A stretch of 20,079 nt of DNA from Pseudomonadota bacterium (GCA_023434425.1 JAEYSS010000164.1:1-20079); one strand, 5' to 3'. Shown: positions 1-7,481, numbered from the stretch's first letter. Translations and numbers: made by a program. Notes: a model not told the origin generated them from the letters alone.

Positions 1-461
1 GGATCGCCCATCAGCGTGCGGCACATGGTCAGCATCTGCTGCTCGCCGCCCGACAGCACGCCCGCTTGCGTGTCGGCGCGTTCCTGCAGGCGCGGGAAGA
101 TCTCGAACATGTCCTGCATCGACCAGCGGCCGGTGCTGCGGGTGTCCTTCTGGCCGAGATAGAGATTCTCGCGCACCGTCAGCGCCGGGAAGATGTCGCG
201 GTTCTCGGGCACATAGCCGAGCCCTAACCGCGCGATCTCATGCGGCTTCCGGCCGGCGATCTCGGCCCCCTTGAACAGGATCGAACCCTGCGGCGGCACA
301 TCGCCCATGATCGCCTTGATCGTGGTCGAACGCCCGACGCCGTTGCGGCCGAGCAGCGAGACGATCTCGCCGGCTTTTACTTCGAAACTCACGCCGTGCA
401 GGATATGGCTCTTGCCGTAATAGGCATGCAGGTCGCGGACTTGCAGCATCGCTTCAGCCAT
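1..461 (-). CDS. livF: Liv-type ABC transporter ATP-binding protein LivF (3' end missing)
   Basis: This is the second ATPase of a branched-chain amino acid type (HAAT family) uptake transporter; it would sit on the cytoplasmic face with LivG and drive LivHM. The first 153 residues are visible; the rest lies beyond base 1. The protein begins MAEAMLQVRDL. A P-loop GRNGVGRST lies at residues 38-46, a Q-loop-like segment GYVPENRDIF follows, and the ABC signature LSGGEQQML is close to the cut. The P-loop has Arg44 where the family normally has Lys. The start ATG follows the livG stop after two bases, so translation is probably coupled. The sequence says LivF-type clearly; the real substrate (amino acid, amide, urea or aromatic acid) cannot be read from it. 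Confidence 0.93.
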   Translation of the reverse strand, partial: MAEAMLQVRDLHAYYGKSHILHGVSFEVKAGEIVSLLGRNGVGRSTTIKAIMGDVPPQGSILFKGAEIAGRKPHEIARLGLGYVPENRDIFPALTVRENLYLGQKDTRSTGRWSMQDMFEIFPRLQERADTQAGVLSGGEQQMLTMCRTLMGD

Positions 462-463
462 TG

Positions 464-1219
464 TCAGTGCTCCGCTTCCATGGCTTGCCCCAGATAGGCT
501 TCCTGCACCGCCTTGCTGCTGCGGATATTGGCTGGGGTGTCGGAGGCGATGATCTGGCCGTAGACCAGCACGGAAATGCGGTCGGCGAGATCGAACACGA
601 CGCCCATATCATGCTCCACCATCACCAGGGTGCGGCCCTCGGTCACCTTGCGGATCAGGTTGACGAAATGTGCGGTTTCCGAACGGCTCATGCCCGCCGT
701 CGGCTCGTCCAGCATCACCACTTCGGCACCCCCGGCAATGGTGATGCCGATTTCCAGCGCGCGCTGCTCGGCGTAAGTGAGGAAACTGGCGGGCAGCATG
801 GCGCGGTCGGCCAGGCCGATCTGCTGCAGGATCGCCATCGCGCGGTCGTTGGCGTCCTTCAGCTTGCGGGTGTTGTGCCAGAAGGAATAGCGGTAGCCCA
901 GATGCCACAGCACGCCGCAGCGCACATTCTCGAACACCGTCATCTTCGGAAAGATATTGGTGACCTGGAAGCTGCGCGAGAGTCCGCGGCGGTTGATCTG
1001 GTAGGGTTTCAGCCCGGTAATGTCCTCGCCATGCAGGCTGATCCTGCCCTCGCTCAGCGGGAAGCGGCCCGAGATCAGGTGGAACAGCGTCGATTTGCCG
1101 GCGCCGTTTGGTCCGATGATGGCGTGGCGCTCGCCTTTCGCCACATCCAGCGACACGCCGCGGATGATCGGCGTGATGCCGAAAGATTTATGGACGTCAT
1201 GCAGGCCGAGCGCAGTCAT
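464..1219 (-). CDS. livG: Liv-type ABC transporter ATP-binding protein LivG
   Basis: This is the first ATPase of the Liv transporter, 251 residues, the usual size for LivG. The Walker A motif GPNGAGKST is at residues 36-44 with the catalytic Lys intact. The signature region reads LTYAEQRALEIG, a common LivG variant of LSGGQ, followed by Walker B VVMLDEPTAGMS and the H-loop MVEHDM. The long insert between Q-loop and signature (GYRYSFWHNTRK) is also typical of LivG. The start ATG overlaps the livM stop codon (ATGA), which indicates translational coupling. A longer open frame continues upstream in this phase but only as the shadow of livM. It should pair with LivF in a heterodimer under LivH and LivM. 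Confidence 0.96.
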   Translation of the reverse strand: MTALGLHDVHKSFGITPIIRGVSLDVAKGERHAIIGPNGAGKSTLFHLISGRFPLSEGRISLHGEDITGLKPYQINRRGLSRSFQVTNIFPKMTVFENVRCGVLWHLGYRYSFWHNTRKLKDANDRAMAILQQIGLADRAMLPASFLTYAEQRALEIGITIAGGAEVVMLDEPTAGMSRSETAHFVNLIRKVTEGRTLVMVEHDMGVVFDLADRISVLVYGQIIASDTPANIRSSKAVQEAYLGQAMEAEH

Positions 1220-2508
1220 TTCGATGCCTCCTTGCCGTGCGCGGCATCGGAGTAGGCATCGGCCATGCGCGGTCCCCAGAGTCTGCCGAGAAACAGTCCG
1301 CCCCCCATCAAAGCCAGCGCGGCGATCCAGGGCAGCACCGAATTGGAATTGTAGGCGAGGCCGAACAGTTTCATCGCCGGGCCGTCGGTGGCGGTCTTCA
1401 CCAGCTGGTGATGCGCCGTCTCGATCAGTGCCACCAGGCCGGCCACGCCCATCAGGGCCGGCACCAGCATCACGGCATAGGCCGGTACGATCTGCAGCAG
1501 CGTGCCGCGCCGCCACAATGGCAGATGCAGCATGATCAGCCCGGCCATTCCGCCCGGCGCGAACATCACCATCAGGATGAAGATCAGGCCGAAATACAGC
1601 ATCCAGGCGCCGGTAATGTCGCTGAGGAAAACCTGCAGCAGCACCACCAGCACGGCACCCAGAACCGGGCCGACGAAATGCCCGATGCCGCCGATATAGG
1701 CCATCAGCAGCACCACGCCCGACTGTCCGCCCGAGATATTCACCGCGTTCATCAGCTCGAAATTGATCGCGGCCAGTCCGCCGGCCACGCCGGCGAAGAA
1801 GCCCGCGATGCAGAAGGTGATGAACCGCACCATCTGCGTCGAGTAGCCGACGAATTCGGCGCGTTCGGGATTGTCGCGCACCGCGTTGCACATGCGGCCC
1901 AGCGGCGTGCGGGTGAAGGCATACATGGCGATCATGCAGACAAAGCACCAGGCGGCGATCAGGTAGTAGACCTCGATCTGCGGTCCGAAGCGCACGCCCC
2001 AGAAGGTCAGCATCTTGGTCCGGTTGGCGGTGATGCCTTCCTCGCCGCCGAAAAAGCCGCGCAGGATCAGCGAGAGCGACGCGATCAGTTCGCCGAGGCC
2101 GAGCGAGATCATGGCGAATACCGTGCCGGCGCGTCGCGTACTGACGGCGCCGAAGATGATGCCGAACAGCAGCCCCATCATGCCGCCGACCAGCGGCACG
2201 ACGGGCAGCGGCACGGGCAGCTTGCCGCCGGCAATGGTGTTCATCGCATGCACGGCGAGGAAACCGCCGAGGCCGTAATAGACCGCATGGCCGAAGCTCA
2301 GCATGCCGGTCTGGCCCAGCAGCATGTTGTAGCTGAGCGAGAACACGATCATGATTCCCATCAGGCACATGGTGGTGAGTGCGGCGCCCGAGGTGAAGAT
2401 CTTCGGCAGCACGATCATGATGGCGGCGGCGATCACCCAGACGCCATAGCGTCGCAGCAGGTCGAGCGCCGGATTGCCGCGGGCCGCGGCCAGGGTCGTA
2501 TCGCTCAT
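1216..2508 (-). CDS. livM: Liv-type ABC transporter permease LivM
   Basis: This is an inner-membrane permease of the Liv transporter, 430 residues, at the long end for LivM. It is rich in hydrophobic segments, starting with RYGVWVIAAAIMIVLPKIF. It contains the conserved LivM stretch SLSYNMLLGQTGMLSFGHAVYYGLGG and, further on, the coupling region GRMCNAVRDNPERAEFVGY that contacts the ATPases in this family. The C-terminal extension of about 90 residues holds one or two further hydrophobic stretches (YAVMLVPALMGVAGLVALI, LPWIAALALMGGGLFLG). The start at MSDTTLAAARGN lies one base after the livH stop; its own stop overlaps the livG start. It forms the channel together with LivH. Confidence 0.95.
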   Translation of the reverse strand: MSDTTLAAARGNPALDLLRRYGVWVIAAAIMIVLPKIFTSGAALTTMCLMGIMIVFSLSYNMLLGQTGMLSFGHAVYYGLGGFLAVHAMNTIAGGKLPVPLPVVPLVGGMMGLLFGIIFGAVSTRRAGTVFAMISLGLGELIASLSLILRGFFGGEEGITANRTKMLTFWGVRFGPQIEVYYLIAAWCFVCMIAMYAFTRTPLGRMCNAVRDNPERAEFVGYSTQMVRFITFCIAGFFAGVAGGLAAINFELMNAVNISGGQSGVVLLMAYIGGIGHFVGPVLGAVLVVLLQVFLSDITGAWMLYFGLIFILMVMFAPGGMAGLIMLHLPLWRRGTLLQIVPAYAVMLVPALMGVAGLVALIETAHHQLVKTATDGPAMKLFGLAYNSNSVLPWIAALALMGGGLFLGRLWGPRMADAYSDAAHGKEASK

Positions 2509-2509
2509 C

Positions 2510-3460
2510 TCAGCTCTCCCGCGTGCCCATCAGGCCCGTGGGCCGGAAGATCAGAATCAGCACCAGCATCAGATACGGCACGACCGGACCGACCTGCGCC
2601 ACCGTCACCTGCCACAGGTCGCTCAGCACGCCCTGCAGCGGCCGCGCCATGCCGATGGCCGAGAGCGCGTCGCCGAGGGAATAGTTGATGGCGATGGCGA
2701 AGGTCTGGATCAGGCCGATCATCAGCGAGGCGATGAAGGCGCCGGACAGCGAGCCCAGGCCGCCGAACACGACGACGACGAAAAGAATCGGGCCCAGCAC
2801 ATGGGCCATGCTCGGCTGCGTCACCAGCGCCGGGCCGGCGATCACGCCGGCGAGGCCGGCGAGGCCGGAGCCGAAGCCGAACACCATCATGAAGACCTTG
2901 GGCACGTTATGGCCCAGCATCGCCACCATATTCGGATGCGTCAGTGCGGCCTGGATGATCAGGCCGATGCGCGAGCGCGTCAGGATCAGCAGCAGCACCA
3001 GGAAGATCGCCACCGAGATCAGCAGCATGAACATGCGGAAGGCGGGATAGGTGGTGCCGAACAGTTCGAAGGCGGGGAAATCCAGCAGCGGCGGCACGCG
3101 GTAATCCACCGGCAGCTTGCCCCAGATCATCTGCACCAGTTCCTCGATCACGAAGGCGAGGCCGAAGGTGAACAGCAGTTCGGGCACATGGCCCCATTTA
3201 TGGACGGTGCGCAGGCCCCAGCGCTCGACTGCGGCGCCGACCAGCCCGACCAGCACCGGCGCGACGAACAGCGCCACCCAGAAATCCAGCCACTGGCTGA
3301 GCTGGAAGCCGAAATAGGCGCCCAGCATGTAAAAGCTGGCATGGGCGAAATTCAGCACGCCCATCATCGAGAAGATCAGGGTCAGGCCGCTGGCCAGCAG
3401 GAACAGCAGCATGCCGTAAAGCACGCCATTCAGCGTGGAAAAGATCACCAGTTCGAGCAC
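2510..3460 (-). CDS. livH: Liv-type ABC transporter permease LivH
   Basis: This is the second inner-membrane permease, 316 residues, normal for LivH. It is almost entirely hydrophobic and carries the family hallmarks LNGVLYGMLLFLLASGLTLIFSMMGVLNFAHASFYML (positions 9-45, shown here only as a span of interest) and the coupling segment RSRIGLIIQAALTHPNMVAMLG. The start codon is GTG (reading VLELVIFSTLNG in the raw code), preceded four bases upstream by a GGAGG ribosome site at 3465-3469. It is separated from the binding-protein gene upstream by 160 bp that contain a hairpin terminator and a repeat, so livHMGF probably receives only read-through or its own weak promoter. Confidence 0.95.
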   Translation of the reverse strand: MLELVIFSTLNGVLYGMLLFLLASGLTLIFSMMGVLNFAHASFYMLGAYFGFQLSQWLDFWVALFVAPVLVGLVGAAVERWGLRTVHKWGHVPELLFTFGLAFVIEELVQMIWGKLPVDYRVPPLLDFPAFELFGTTYPAFRMFMLLISVAIFLVLLLILTRSRIGLIIQAALTHPNMVAMLGHNVPKVFMMVFGFGSGLAGLAGVIAGPALVTQPSMAHVLGPILFVVVVFGGLGSLSGAFIASLMIGLIQTFAIAINYSLGDALSAIGMARPLQGVLSDLWQVTVAQVGPVVPYLMLVLILIFRPTGLMGTRES

Positions 3461-3480
3461 GCAGCCTCCGGATCCCTTAT

Positions 3481-3555
3481 GTCGTCATTCCCGCGCAAGC
3501 GGGAATCCAGTATTTTGTTGCCCCCCTGGACTCCCGCTTTCGCGGGAGCGACGGG
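3481..3555. repeat. Dispersed inverted repeat, FPRKRES type
   Basis: Two diverged half-sites face each other: a left half at 3481-3510 containing CCCGCGCAAGCGGG and a right half at 3526-3555 containing CCCGCTTTCGCGGG, with a T-rich spacer between them. Each half can fold on itself and the halves also pair with each other. Chance translation gives the SSFPRKRESS and PAFAGAT peptides well known from misannotated proteobacterial intergenic repeats. It lies between the binding-protein gene and livH and belongs to a different sequence family from the CCGGGCTTGACCCGG repeats elsewhere in this window. Confidence 0.85.
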
Positions 3556-3576
3556 ATTTTTTCGTACTGTTCAGAC

Positions 3577-3604
3577 GAAACGGCCCCGGTGTTATCCGGG
3601 GCCG
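3577..3604 (-). terminator. Rho-independent terminator of the liv binding-protein gene
   Basis: On the minus strand, 17 bases after the TGA stop of the binding-protein gene, a perfect 9-bp stem CGGCCCCGG / CCGGGGCCG (3596-3604 and 3581-3589) with a 6-base loop is followed by TTTCGT. The T run is short, so termination is probably partial. That would let abundant binding protein be made with less permease and ATPase, a common arrangement in ABC uptake operons. Confidence 0.7.
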
Positions 3605-3620
3605 TGCCAGTCTAATGCCG

Positions 3621-4871
3621 TCAGCTCGGCTTCGCCATCTTGCAGGTGGTCGGCACGTCGGTGTCGCTCATCGGCACGGTGGCCGTCAGCTTCCAGCCCC
3701 AGCCGGTATTCTCCTCGTCGAACTTCATGTCGCCCGACAGCGGTGAGAGCGCGGAGATATACATGTCCTGGAAGAACTGATGGTCTTCCGCGCGCATGTA
3801 GGTCTCCTTGCCGTAGATGTTCTTGTACTTCATGCCGCGCAGCTTCTCGACGAACACCTTCGGGTCGTTCGACTTGGCCTCGTTCATGGCACGCGCGAGC
3901 ATCTCCATCTCGTTGCGCACGCGCGGATACCACCAGCCCTGGCCGGCGCTCTTCTTGCGGAACTCCTCTTCCCAGGCGTAGTTTTCCTTGGTGTTGATGT
4001 TGGCGAAGCCCTCGGTGATCTGGAAGACGCGGTCCTTCAGGCCGGTCTGCTTGATCGAGGTCGGGCCGCCGGCGCCACCGGCATAATAGGTGTACCAGTC
4101 GACCTGCAGGTTGGCGTCGGCCGCGGCCTTGAGCAGCAGCGAGATGTCGCTGCCCCAGTTGCCGGTGATCACGCTGTCCGCGCCGCTGGCCTTGATCTTG
4201 GCCACATAGGGGGCGAAATCGGTGATCTTGGCGAGCGGATGCAGTTCGTCGCCGACGATCTGGATGTCGGGCCGCTTGGCCTTCAGCATCTCGTTGGCGG
4301 ATTTGCGCACGGCCTGGCCGAAGGAATAGTCCTGATTGATCAGGTAGACCTTCTTGACCTTCGGATTGTTCTTCATGTAGCCGGTGATCGCCGCCATCTT
4401 GATGTCGGCATGGGCATCCCAGCGGAAATGCCAGTAGCTGCATTTGTCGTTGGTGAAGGCGGGATCGACCGCGGCATAGTTCAGATAGACCACTTCCTTG
4501 CCGGGATTGCGGTCGTTGTGCTTGTTGACGAAATCGATCATCGCTGCCGCAGCGCCGGAGCCGTTGCCCAGCGTGAGGATGCGCGCACCGGCATCGATGG
4601 CCTTCTGCGCCGCGATCACGGTTTCCTGCGGGCTCAGCTTGTTGTCATAGGTCAGAAGCTCCATCTTCTGGCCGTTGACGCCGCCCTTGGCGTTGATCTT
4701 GTCGATCATATACTGGAAATGTTTCACGCCGTGTTCGCCGATCGGCGCCATGGCACCCGACAGCGGATCAACGAACGCAATCTTCACCTGCGCCATGGCG
4801 GGCATTGCCAGGGCCGCGAGTCCGAGACCGAGCGTCAGCGCGGTCAAGCCTGTCCGGTAACCAATGGACAT
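3621..4871 (-). CDS. livK: Liv-type periplasmic binding protein (LivK/LivJ-like)
   Basis: This is the periplasmic solute-binding protein (Peripla_BP_6 type) of the adjacent LivHMGF transporter, 416 residues. I place the start at MSIGYRTG, because the in-frame ATG twelve bases upstream overlaps the ribosome site GGAGGA that serves this start. A signal peptide covers about residues 1-27, with a likely cut after AMPAMA. The mature protein begins QVKIAFVDPLSG, the usual first strand and ligand-loop region. Cys144 (TNDKCSYW) and Cys410 (TTCKMA) are conserved in the paralogue at 7594-8799 and might form a disulfide. The ligand is not readable; the family binds branched-chain amino acids but also amides, urea and aromatic acids. 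Confidence 0.93.
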   Translation of the reverse strand: MSIGYRTGLTALTLGLGLAALAMPAMAQVKIAFVDPLSGAMAPIGEHGVKHFQYMIDKINAKGGVNGQKMELLTYDNKLSPQETVIAAQKAIDAGARILTLGNGSGAAAAMIDFVNKHNDRNPGKEVVYLNYAAVDPAFTNDKCSYWHFRWDAHADIKMAAITGYMKNNPKVKKVYLINQDYSFGQAVRKSANEMLKAKRPDIQIVGDELHPLAKITDFAPYVAKIKASGADSVITGNWGSDISLLLKAAADANLQVDWYTYYAGGAGGPTSIKQTGLKDRVFQITEGFANINTKENYAWEEEFRKKSAGQGWWYPRVRNEMEMLARAMNEAKSNDPKVFVEKLRGMKYKNIYGKETYMRAEDHQFFQDMYISALSPLSGDMKFDEENTGWGWKLTATVPMSDTDVPTTCKMAKPS

Positions 4872-4894
4872 CGTTTCCTCCATCCTGTTTGTTG

Positions 4895-4936
4895 CGGCGG
4901 CATCTGCTCCGCCGATTCGCCGTCATTGCGGCGAAT
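4895..4936. promoter_or_regulatory. Two inverted repeats upstream of the liv binding-protein gene
   Basis: A perfect 8-bp inverted repeat ATTCGCCG-6-CGGCGAAT spans 4915-4936. Next to it CGGCGG-8-CCGCCG spans 4895-4914, ending about 24 bases from the livK start. Either could be an operator or a hairpin in the mRNA leader. No T tract follows, so neither looks like an attenuator. I could not identify the promoter hexamers with confidence. Confidence 0.35.
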
Positions 4937-4971
4937 ACCGTTGTCGCGCTGACCCTGGCCCTGCGGCCGGC

Positions 4972-5187
4972 TCAAGCGCGGCGATCCCGATGCGAGCGAT
5001 CCGCCGTCACGGCGATCCAGCCCAGATTGCGCCGCAGCTCCGCTTCCGGCGTACGGCCGGGATAGCGGCGGCTGTAGCTGCCGATGGCGACATGCCTGGC
5101 GTCACGCGCCGGCAGGGTCTGCGCCGGCTGCAGCAGGGCAAGGAGTTTTGCCAGCAGCCGGCGCAGCATCATGTCAGCCCCGCTCAC
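4972..5187 (-). CDS. Small hypothetical protein coupled to the serine hydrolase gene
   Basis: I do not recognise this 71-residue protein. Reasons to think it is real: its GTG start overlaps the TGA stop of the upstream hydrolase gene (GTGA), codon use is like that of the neighbours with G or C at most third positions, and it fills an otherwise empty stretch between two genes on the same strand. Alternative ATG starts lie five and six codons inside. The first third after those ATGs is hydrophobic with basic residues (MMLRRLLAKLLALLQP), the rest is polar and Arg-rich (GSYSRRYPGRTPEAEL), ending SHRDRRA. It could be a membrane-associated peptide or a spurious ORF. No function is assigned. Confidence 0.45.
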   Translation of the reverse strand: MSGADMMLRRLLAKLLALLQPAQTLPARDARHVAIGSYSRRYPGRTPEAELRRNLGWIAVTADRSHRDRRA

Positions 5188-6473
5188 TTGACCATGGCGG
5201 CATAGACCATGTCGCGCATCACCGCGCGATAGGTCAGGCGCTGCTTGGGCGACTGCATCATGTAGACGACGAACATCTTCTCTTTCGGGTCGACCCAGAA
5301 ATAGGTGCCGCCGGCGCCGCCCCAGTAGTAATCGCCGGCGCTGCCGGGATCGGCCGAAATGCCGTTGGCGAGCCGCACGCCGAAGCCGAGACCGAAGCCG
5401 TAGCCCGGTCCGGGCAGGAAATACGGGCCCGGGACCGCGCCGGTGCCCATATGGTCGGCCGTCATGTAGTTGATGATCTTCGGGCTCAGGTAGCGCTTGC
5501 CGTTCTGCACGCCGCCATCCAGCAGCATCTGCAGGAAGCGCGCATAGTCCATCGCCGTGCCGGTCAGGCCGCCGCCGCCGCCCTCGAACTTGCCGGCCTT
5601 GCGCGGATCGAAGAATTCGATGCCGCCGCCCAGGCTGCGGTCATTGGCATAAGGTTCCGCCACGCGGCCCTGCTTCGCGGCATCGGTGACATAGAAGGCG
5701 GTGTCCTTCATGCCGAGCGGTTTGAGCAGGCGGTCGCTCAGCGAGGTGTAGAGCGACTTCTTGTCGACGACTTCGACGACGCGGCCGAGAATGTCGGTGG
5801 AATGGCTGTAATCCCACACCGTGCCGGGCTGGTAGGCCAGCGGCAGCTTGGCGACGCGTTCGGCAAATTCGGCATTGTCGGGATCGCCGTCCAGCACGCC
5901 GGCATACAGCGCCTTGACGGCGCCGACGCCGAAGAAGCCGTAGGTGATGCCCGAGGTATGGCGCATCAGATCCTGGATGCTCACCGCGCGGCGCGGCGCC
6001 ACCAGTTCCAGCGTCGGCTTGCCGCCGGCTTCCGCCGCCGGCTTTTCCACGCCGACCTGCACCTTGCCGAAGGAGGGGATGAATTTCGCCACCGCATCGC
6101 CGATATGGTAGCGGCCTTCCTCCACCTGCATCATCGCCGCCGCCGTGACGATCGGCTTGGTCATCGAATAGATGCGGAAAATGCTGTCGCGCGTCATCGG
6201 CGCCTTGGTCTGCGGATCCTGCAGGCCGAAGGATTCGAAATAGGCGATCTTGCCCTGGCGGGCCACCAGCAGCACGGCGCCGGGGATGACGCCGGCCTCT
6301 GAATCGGCCTTCAGCCGCGCGCCGATGCGGTTGAGCCGTTCGGCCGAGAAGCCGACGCTGGCCGGATCGGCTTTGGGCAGCAGTTCGGCGGAGCGGGCCT
6401 GCGGGGCCTGCAGGACGGAAAGCGCAAGGATGGCAATGCTGGCCGTGGCGGCCAGCCTGTTCAGGTTCTTCAT
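5184..6473 (-). CDS. Secreted beta-lactamase-fold serine hydrolase (class C / EstB-like esterase)
   Basis: The protein has 429 residues with a signal peptide at about 1-29 (hydrophobic ASIAILALSVLQAP, cut near ARSA), so it probably acts in the periplasm. The Beta-lactamase (PF00144-type) domain fills the rest. The nucleophile motif is SMTK at residues 103-106, the second motif is Tyr222 in WDYSHS, and the third box is WGGAGGT at 384-390. The YSH and WGG boxes in place of YAN and KTG point to an EstB-type carboxylesterase, transesterase or D-aminopeptidase rather than a resistance beta-lactamase. A ribosome site GGGAGG precedes the ATG by ten bases. The divergent GntR regulator and its apparent operator in this promoter suggest control by a small carboxylate-type effector. 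Confidence 0.88.
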   Translation of the reverse strand: MKNLNRLAATASIAILALSVLQAPQARSAELLPKADPASVGFSAERLNRIGARLKADSEAGVIPGAVLLVARQGKIAYFESFGLQDPQTKAPMTRDSIFRIYSMTKPIVTAAAMMQVEEGRYHIGDAVAKFIPSFGKVQVGVEKPAAEAGGKPTLELVAPRRAVSIQDLMRHTSGITYGFFGVGAVKALYAGVLDGDPDNAEFAERVAKLPLAYQPGTVWDYSHSTDILGRVVEVVDKKSLYTSLSDRLLKPLGMKDTAFYVTDAAKQGRVAEPYANDRSLGGGIEFFDPRKAGKFEGGGGGLTGTAMDYARFLQMLLDGGVQNGKRYLSPKIINYMTADHMGTGAVPGPYFLPGPGYGFGLGFGVRLANGISADPGSAGDYYWGGAGGTYFWVDPKEKMFVVYMMQSPKQRLTYRAVMRDMVYAAMVK

Positions 6474-6518
6474 CAGCGTTTGGCCTCCCGGGCCGATTTT
6501 TTATTTTGCTTGGCGGCT

Positions 6519-6548
6519 ATGATTGTCGGACAATCCGACCTAAGTCAA
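6519..6548 (-). promoter_or_regulatory. Putative promoter of the serine hydrolase gene
   Basis: On the minus strand a -35 box TTGACT (6543-6548) and a -10-like box AATCAT (6519-6524) are separated by 18 bases. The -35 box matches the sigma-70 consensus at five of six positions, the -10 box at four of six. The FadR-type palindrome fills most of the spacer and touches the -10 box, which would suit repression by occlusion. Confidence 0.45.
6521..6535. promoter_or_regulatory. Probable operator of the FadR-family GntR regulator
   Basis: GATTGTC-G-GACAATC is a perfect 15-bp palindrome with one central base. Its core TTGTCGGACAA fits the published FadR-subfamily operator pattern TNGTNNNACNA exactly. 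It lies in the divergent region between the regulator and the hydrolase, inside the hydrolase promoter. Assignment to this regulator is inference from position and consensus. Confidence 0.6.
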
Positions 6549-6678
6549 ACACTGTTCGACGCCGGGTCGCTGGACCATGGTATGGGTCGGCCGGTAGAAA
6601 AGCGGCCGCTAAACTACACCGAGCTGTTCGAACGATTCGCGTCTGCGCCTGAGTTCGGGATCAGTGTCCGATCATGCG

Positions 6679-6692
6679 GACGAACGTTCGTC
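6679..6692. promoter_or_regulatory. 14-bp perfect palindrome before the GntR gene
   Basis: GACGAACGTTCGTC is a perfect palindrome without spacer. It ends just before the GGGGGA ribosome site, ten bases ahead of the regulator ATG. It does not match the FadR-type consensus. It may be an autoregulatory site, a site for another factor, or a hairpin affecting translation. Confidence 0.4.
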
Positions 6693-6702
6693 GGGGGATT
6701 AA

Positions 6703-7464
6703 ATGTCTGAGTTTGCCGAGAAATTTGCGCGGATCACGCCGGTGCCGGCCTACCAGATGGTGGCCGAGGCCATCGAGCGCGAGATTCTGTCGGGCCGCCT
6801 GCGACCGGGCGATCCGATCGGTACCGAGGCCCAGCTGGTGCGCCAGTTCGGCGTCAACCGGTCAACCGTGCGTGAAGGCATCCGCCTGCTCGAACAGAGC
6901 GGCATGGTGCAGCGCGATTCCAGCCGTCGCCTTGCCGTCGGCCTGCCGCATTACGACCAGCTCGCCACCCGCGCCAGCCGCGCGCTGATCCTGCACCAGG
7001 TCACCTTCCGCGAATTGTGGGAAGCGACGATGGCTTTGAGTCTGGCTACCATCGACTTCGCGGTGGAACGCGCCACCGAGGAAGAGATCGCGGTGCTGGA
7101 AGCCAATATCGACGCCACCGAGGCCTCGATCGACGACCCCGCCGCTGTGGCGGCCTATGACAGCGAATTCCACGTGCTGCTGGAAAAGACGGCTCGTAAC
7201 CGGGTTCTCGAACTCGCGCGCGAACCCTCCAACATGCTGATCTATCCGACCACGCATGTGGCGGTGCAGGGCACCGAACAGGGCGCGCGCCGCCTCGTGG
7301 AAGCGCATCGCATGCTGGTGCAGTCGCTCAAACTGCGCGACAAGGAACTCGGCCGGCTGTGGACGCGCCGCCACCTGAACGACTGGCGCAAGGGTTTCGA
7401 GCGCGGCGGCAACGACCTCGACCAGCCGGTCGATCTCGTCACCGCGCCGGCGGCGCTGGCGTAA
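6703..7464 (+). CDS. GntR-family transcriptional regulator, FadR/FCD subfamily
   Basis: This is a cytoplasmic DNA-binding regulator of 253 residues. The N-terminal winged helix-turn-helix covers about residues 15-80; the GntR hallmark is LSGRLRPGD at 29-37 followed by TEAQLVRQFGVNRSTVREGI, the recognition helix region ending near residue 60. The remaining part is an all-helical FCD domain with DSEFHVLLEKTA and VEAHRMLV, which carry the Asp and His residues that bind metal and a carboxylate ligand in this subfamily. The start follows a strong GGGGGA ribosome site. The gene is divergent from the serine hydrolase and next to two Liv-type binding proteins, so it probably controls one or more of these. 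The effector is unknown. Confidence 0.9.
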   Translation: MSEFAEKFARITPVPAYQMVAEAIEREILSGRLRPGDPIGTEAQLVRQFGVNRSTVREGIRLLEQSGMVQRDSSRRLAVGLPHYDQLATRASRALILHQVTFRELWEATMALSLATIDFAVERATEEEIAVLEANIDATEASIDDPAAVAAYDSEFHVLLEKTARNRVLELAREPSNMLIYPTTHVAVQGTEQGARRLVEAHRMLVQSLKLRDKELGRLWTRRHLNDWRKGFERGGNDLDQPVDLVTAPAALA

Positions 7465-7481
7465 GTCACAAAAAGCATATT

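Noticed and set aside
3481..3555. Insertion sequence remnant
   Set aside because: Only short inverted halves of the FPRKRES type are present; there is no transposase frame and no target-site duplication could be recognised.
1237..3997. Very long plus-strand frames rich in His, Gln, Asp and Arg opposite livM, livH and the binding protein
   Set aside because: They are antisense shadows produced by GC-rich codon bias; the minus-strand frames have clear Liv family motifs and membrane segments.
5184..6473. Possible antibiotic-resistance beta-lactamase
   Set aside because: The motifs YSH and WGG replace YAN and KTG, as in EstB-type esterases; no AmpR-like regulator is adjacent.
6480..6710. 76-codon plus-strand frame in the GntR/hydrolase gap
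   Set aside because: It covers the hydrolase promoter, the operator and the second palindrome, overlaps the regulator start, has no ribosome site and no recognisable sequence.
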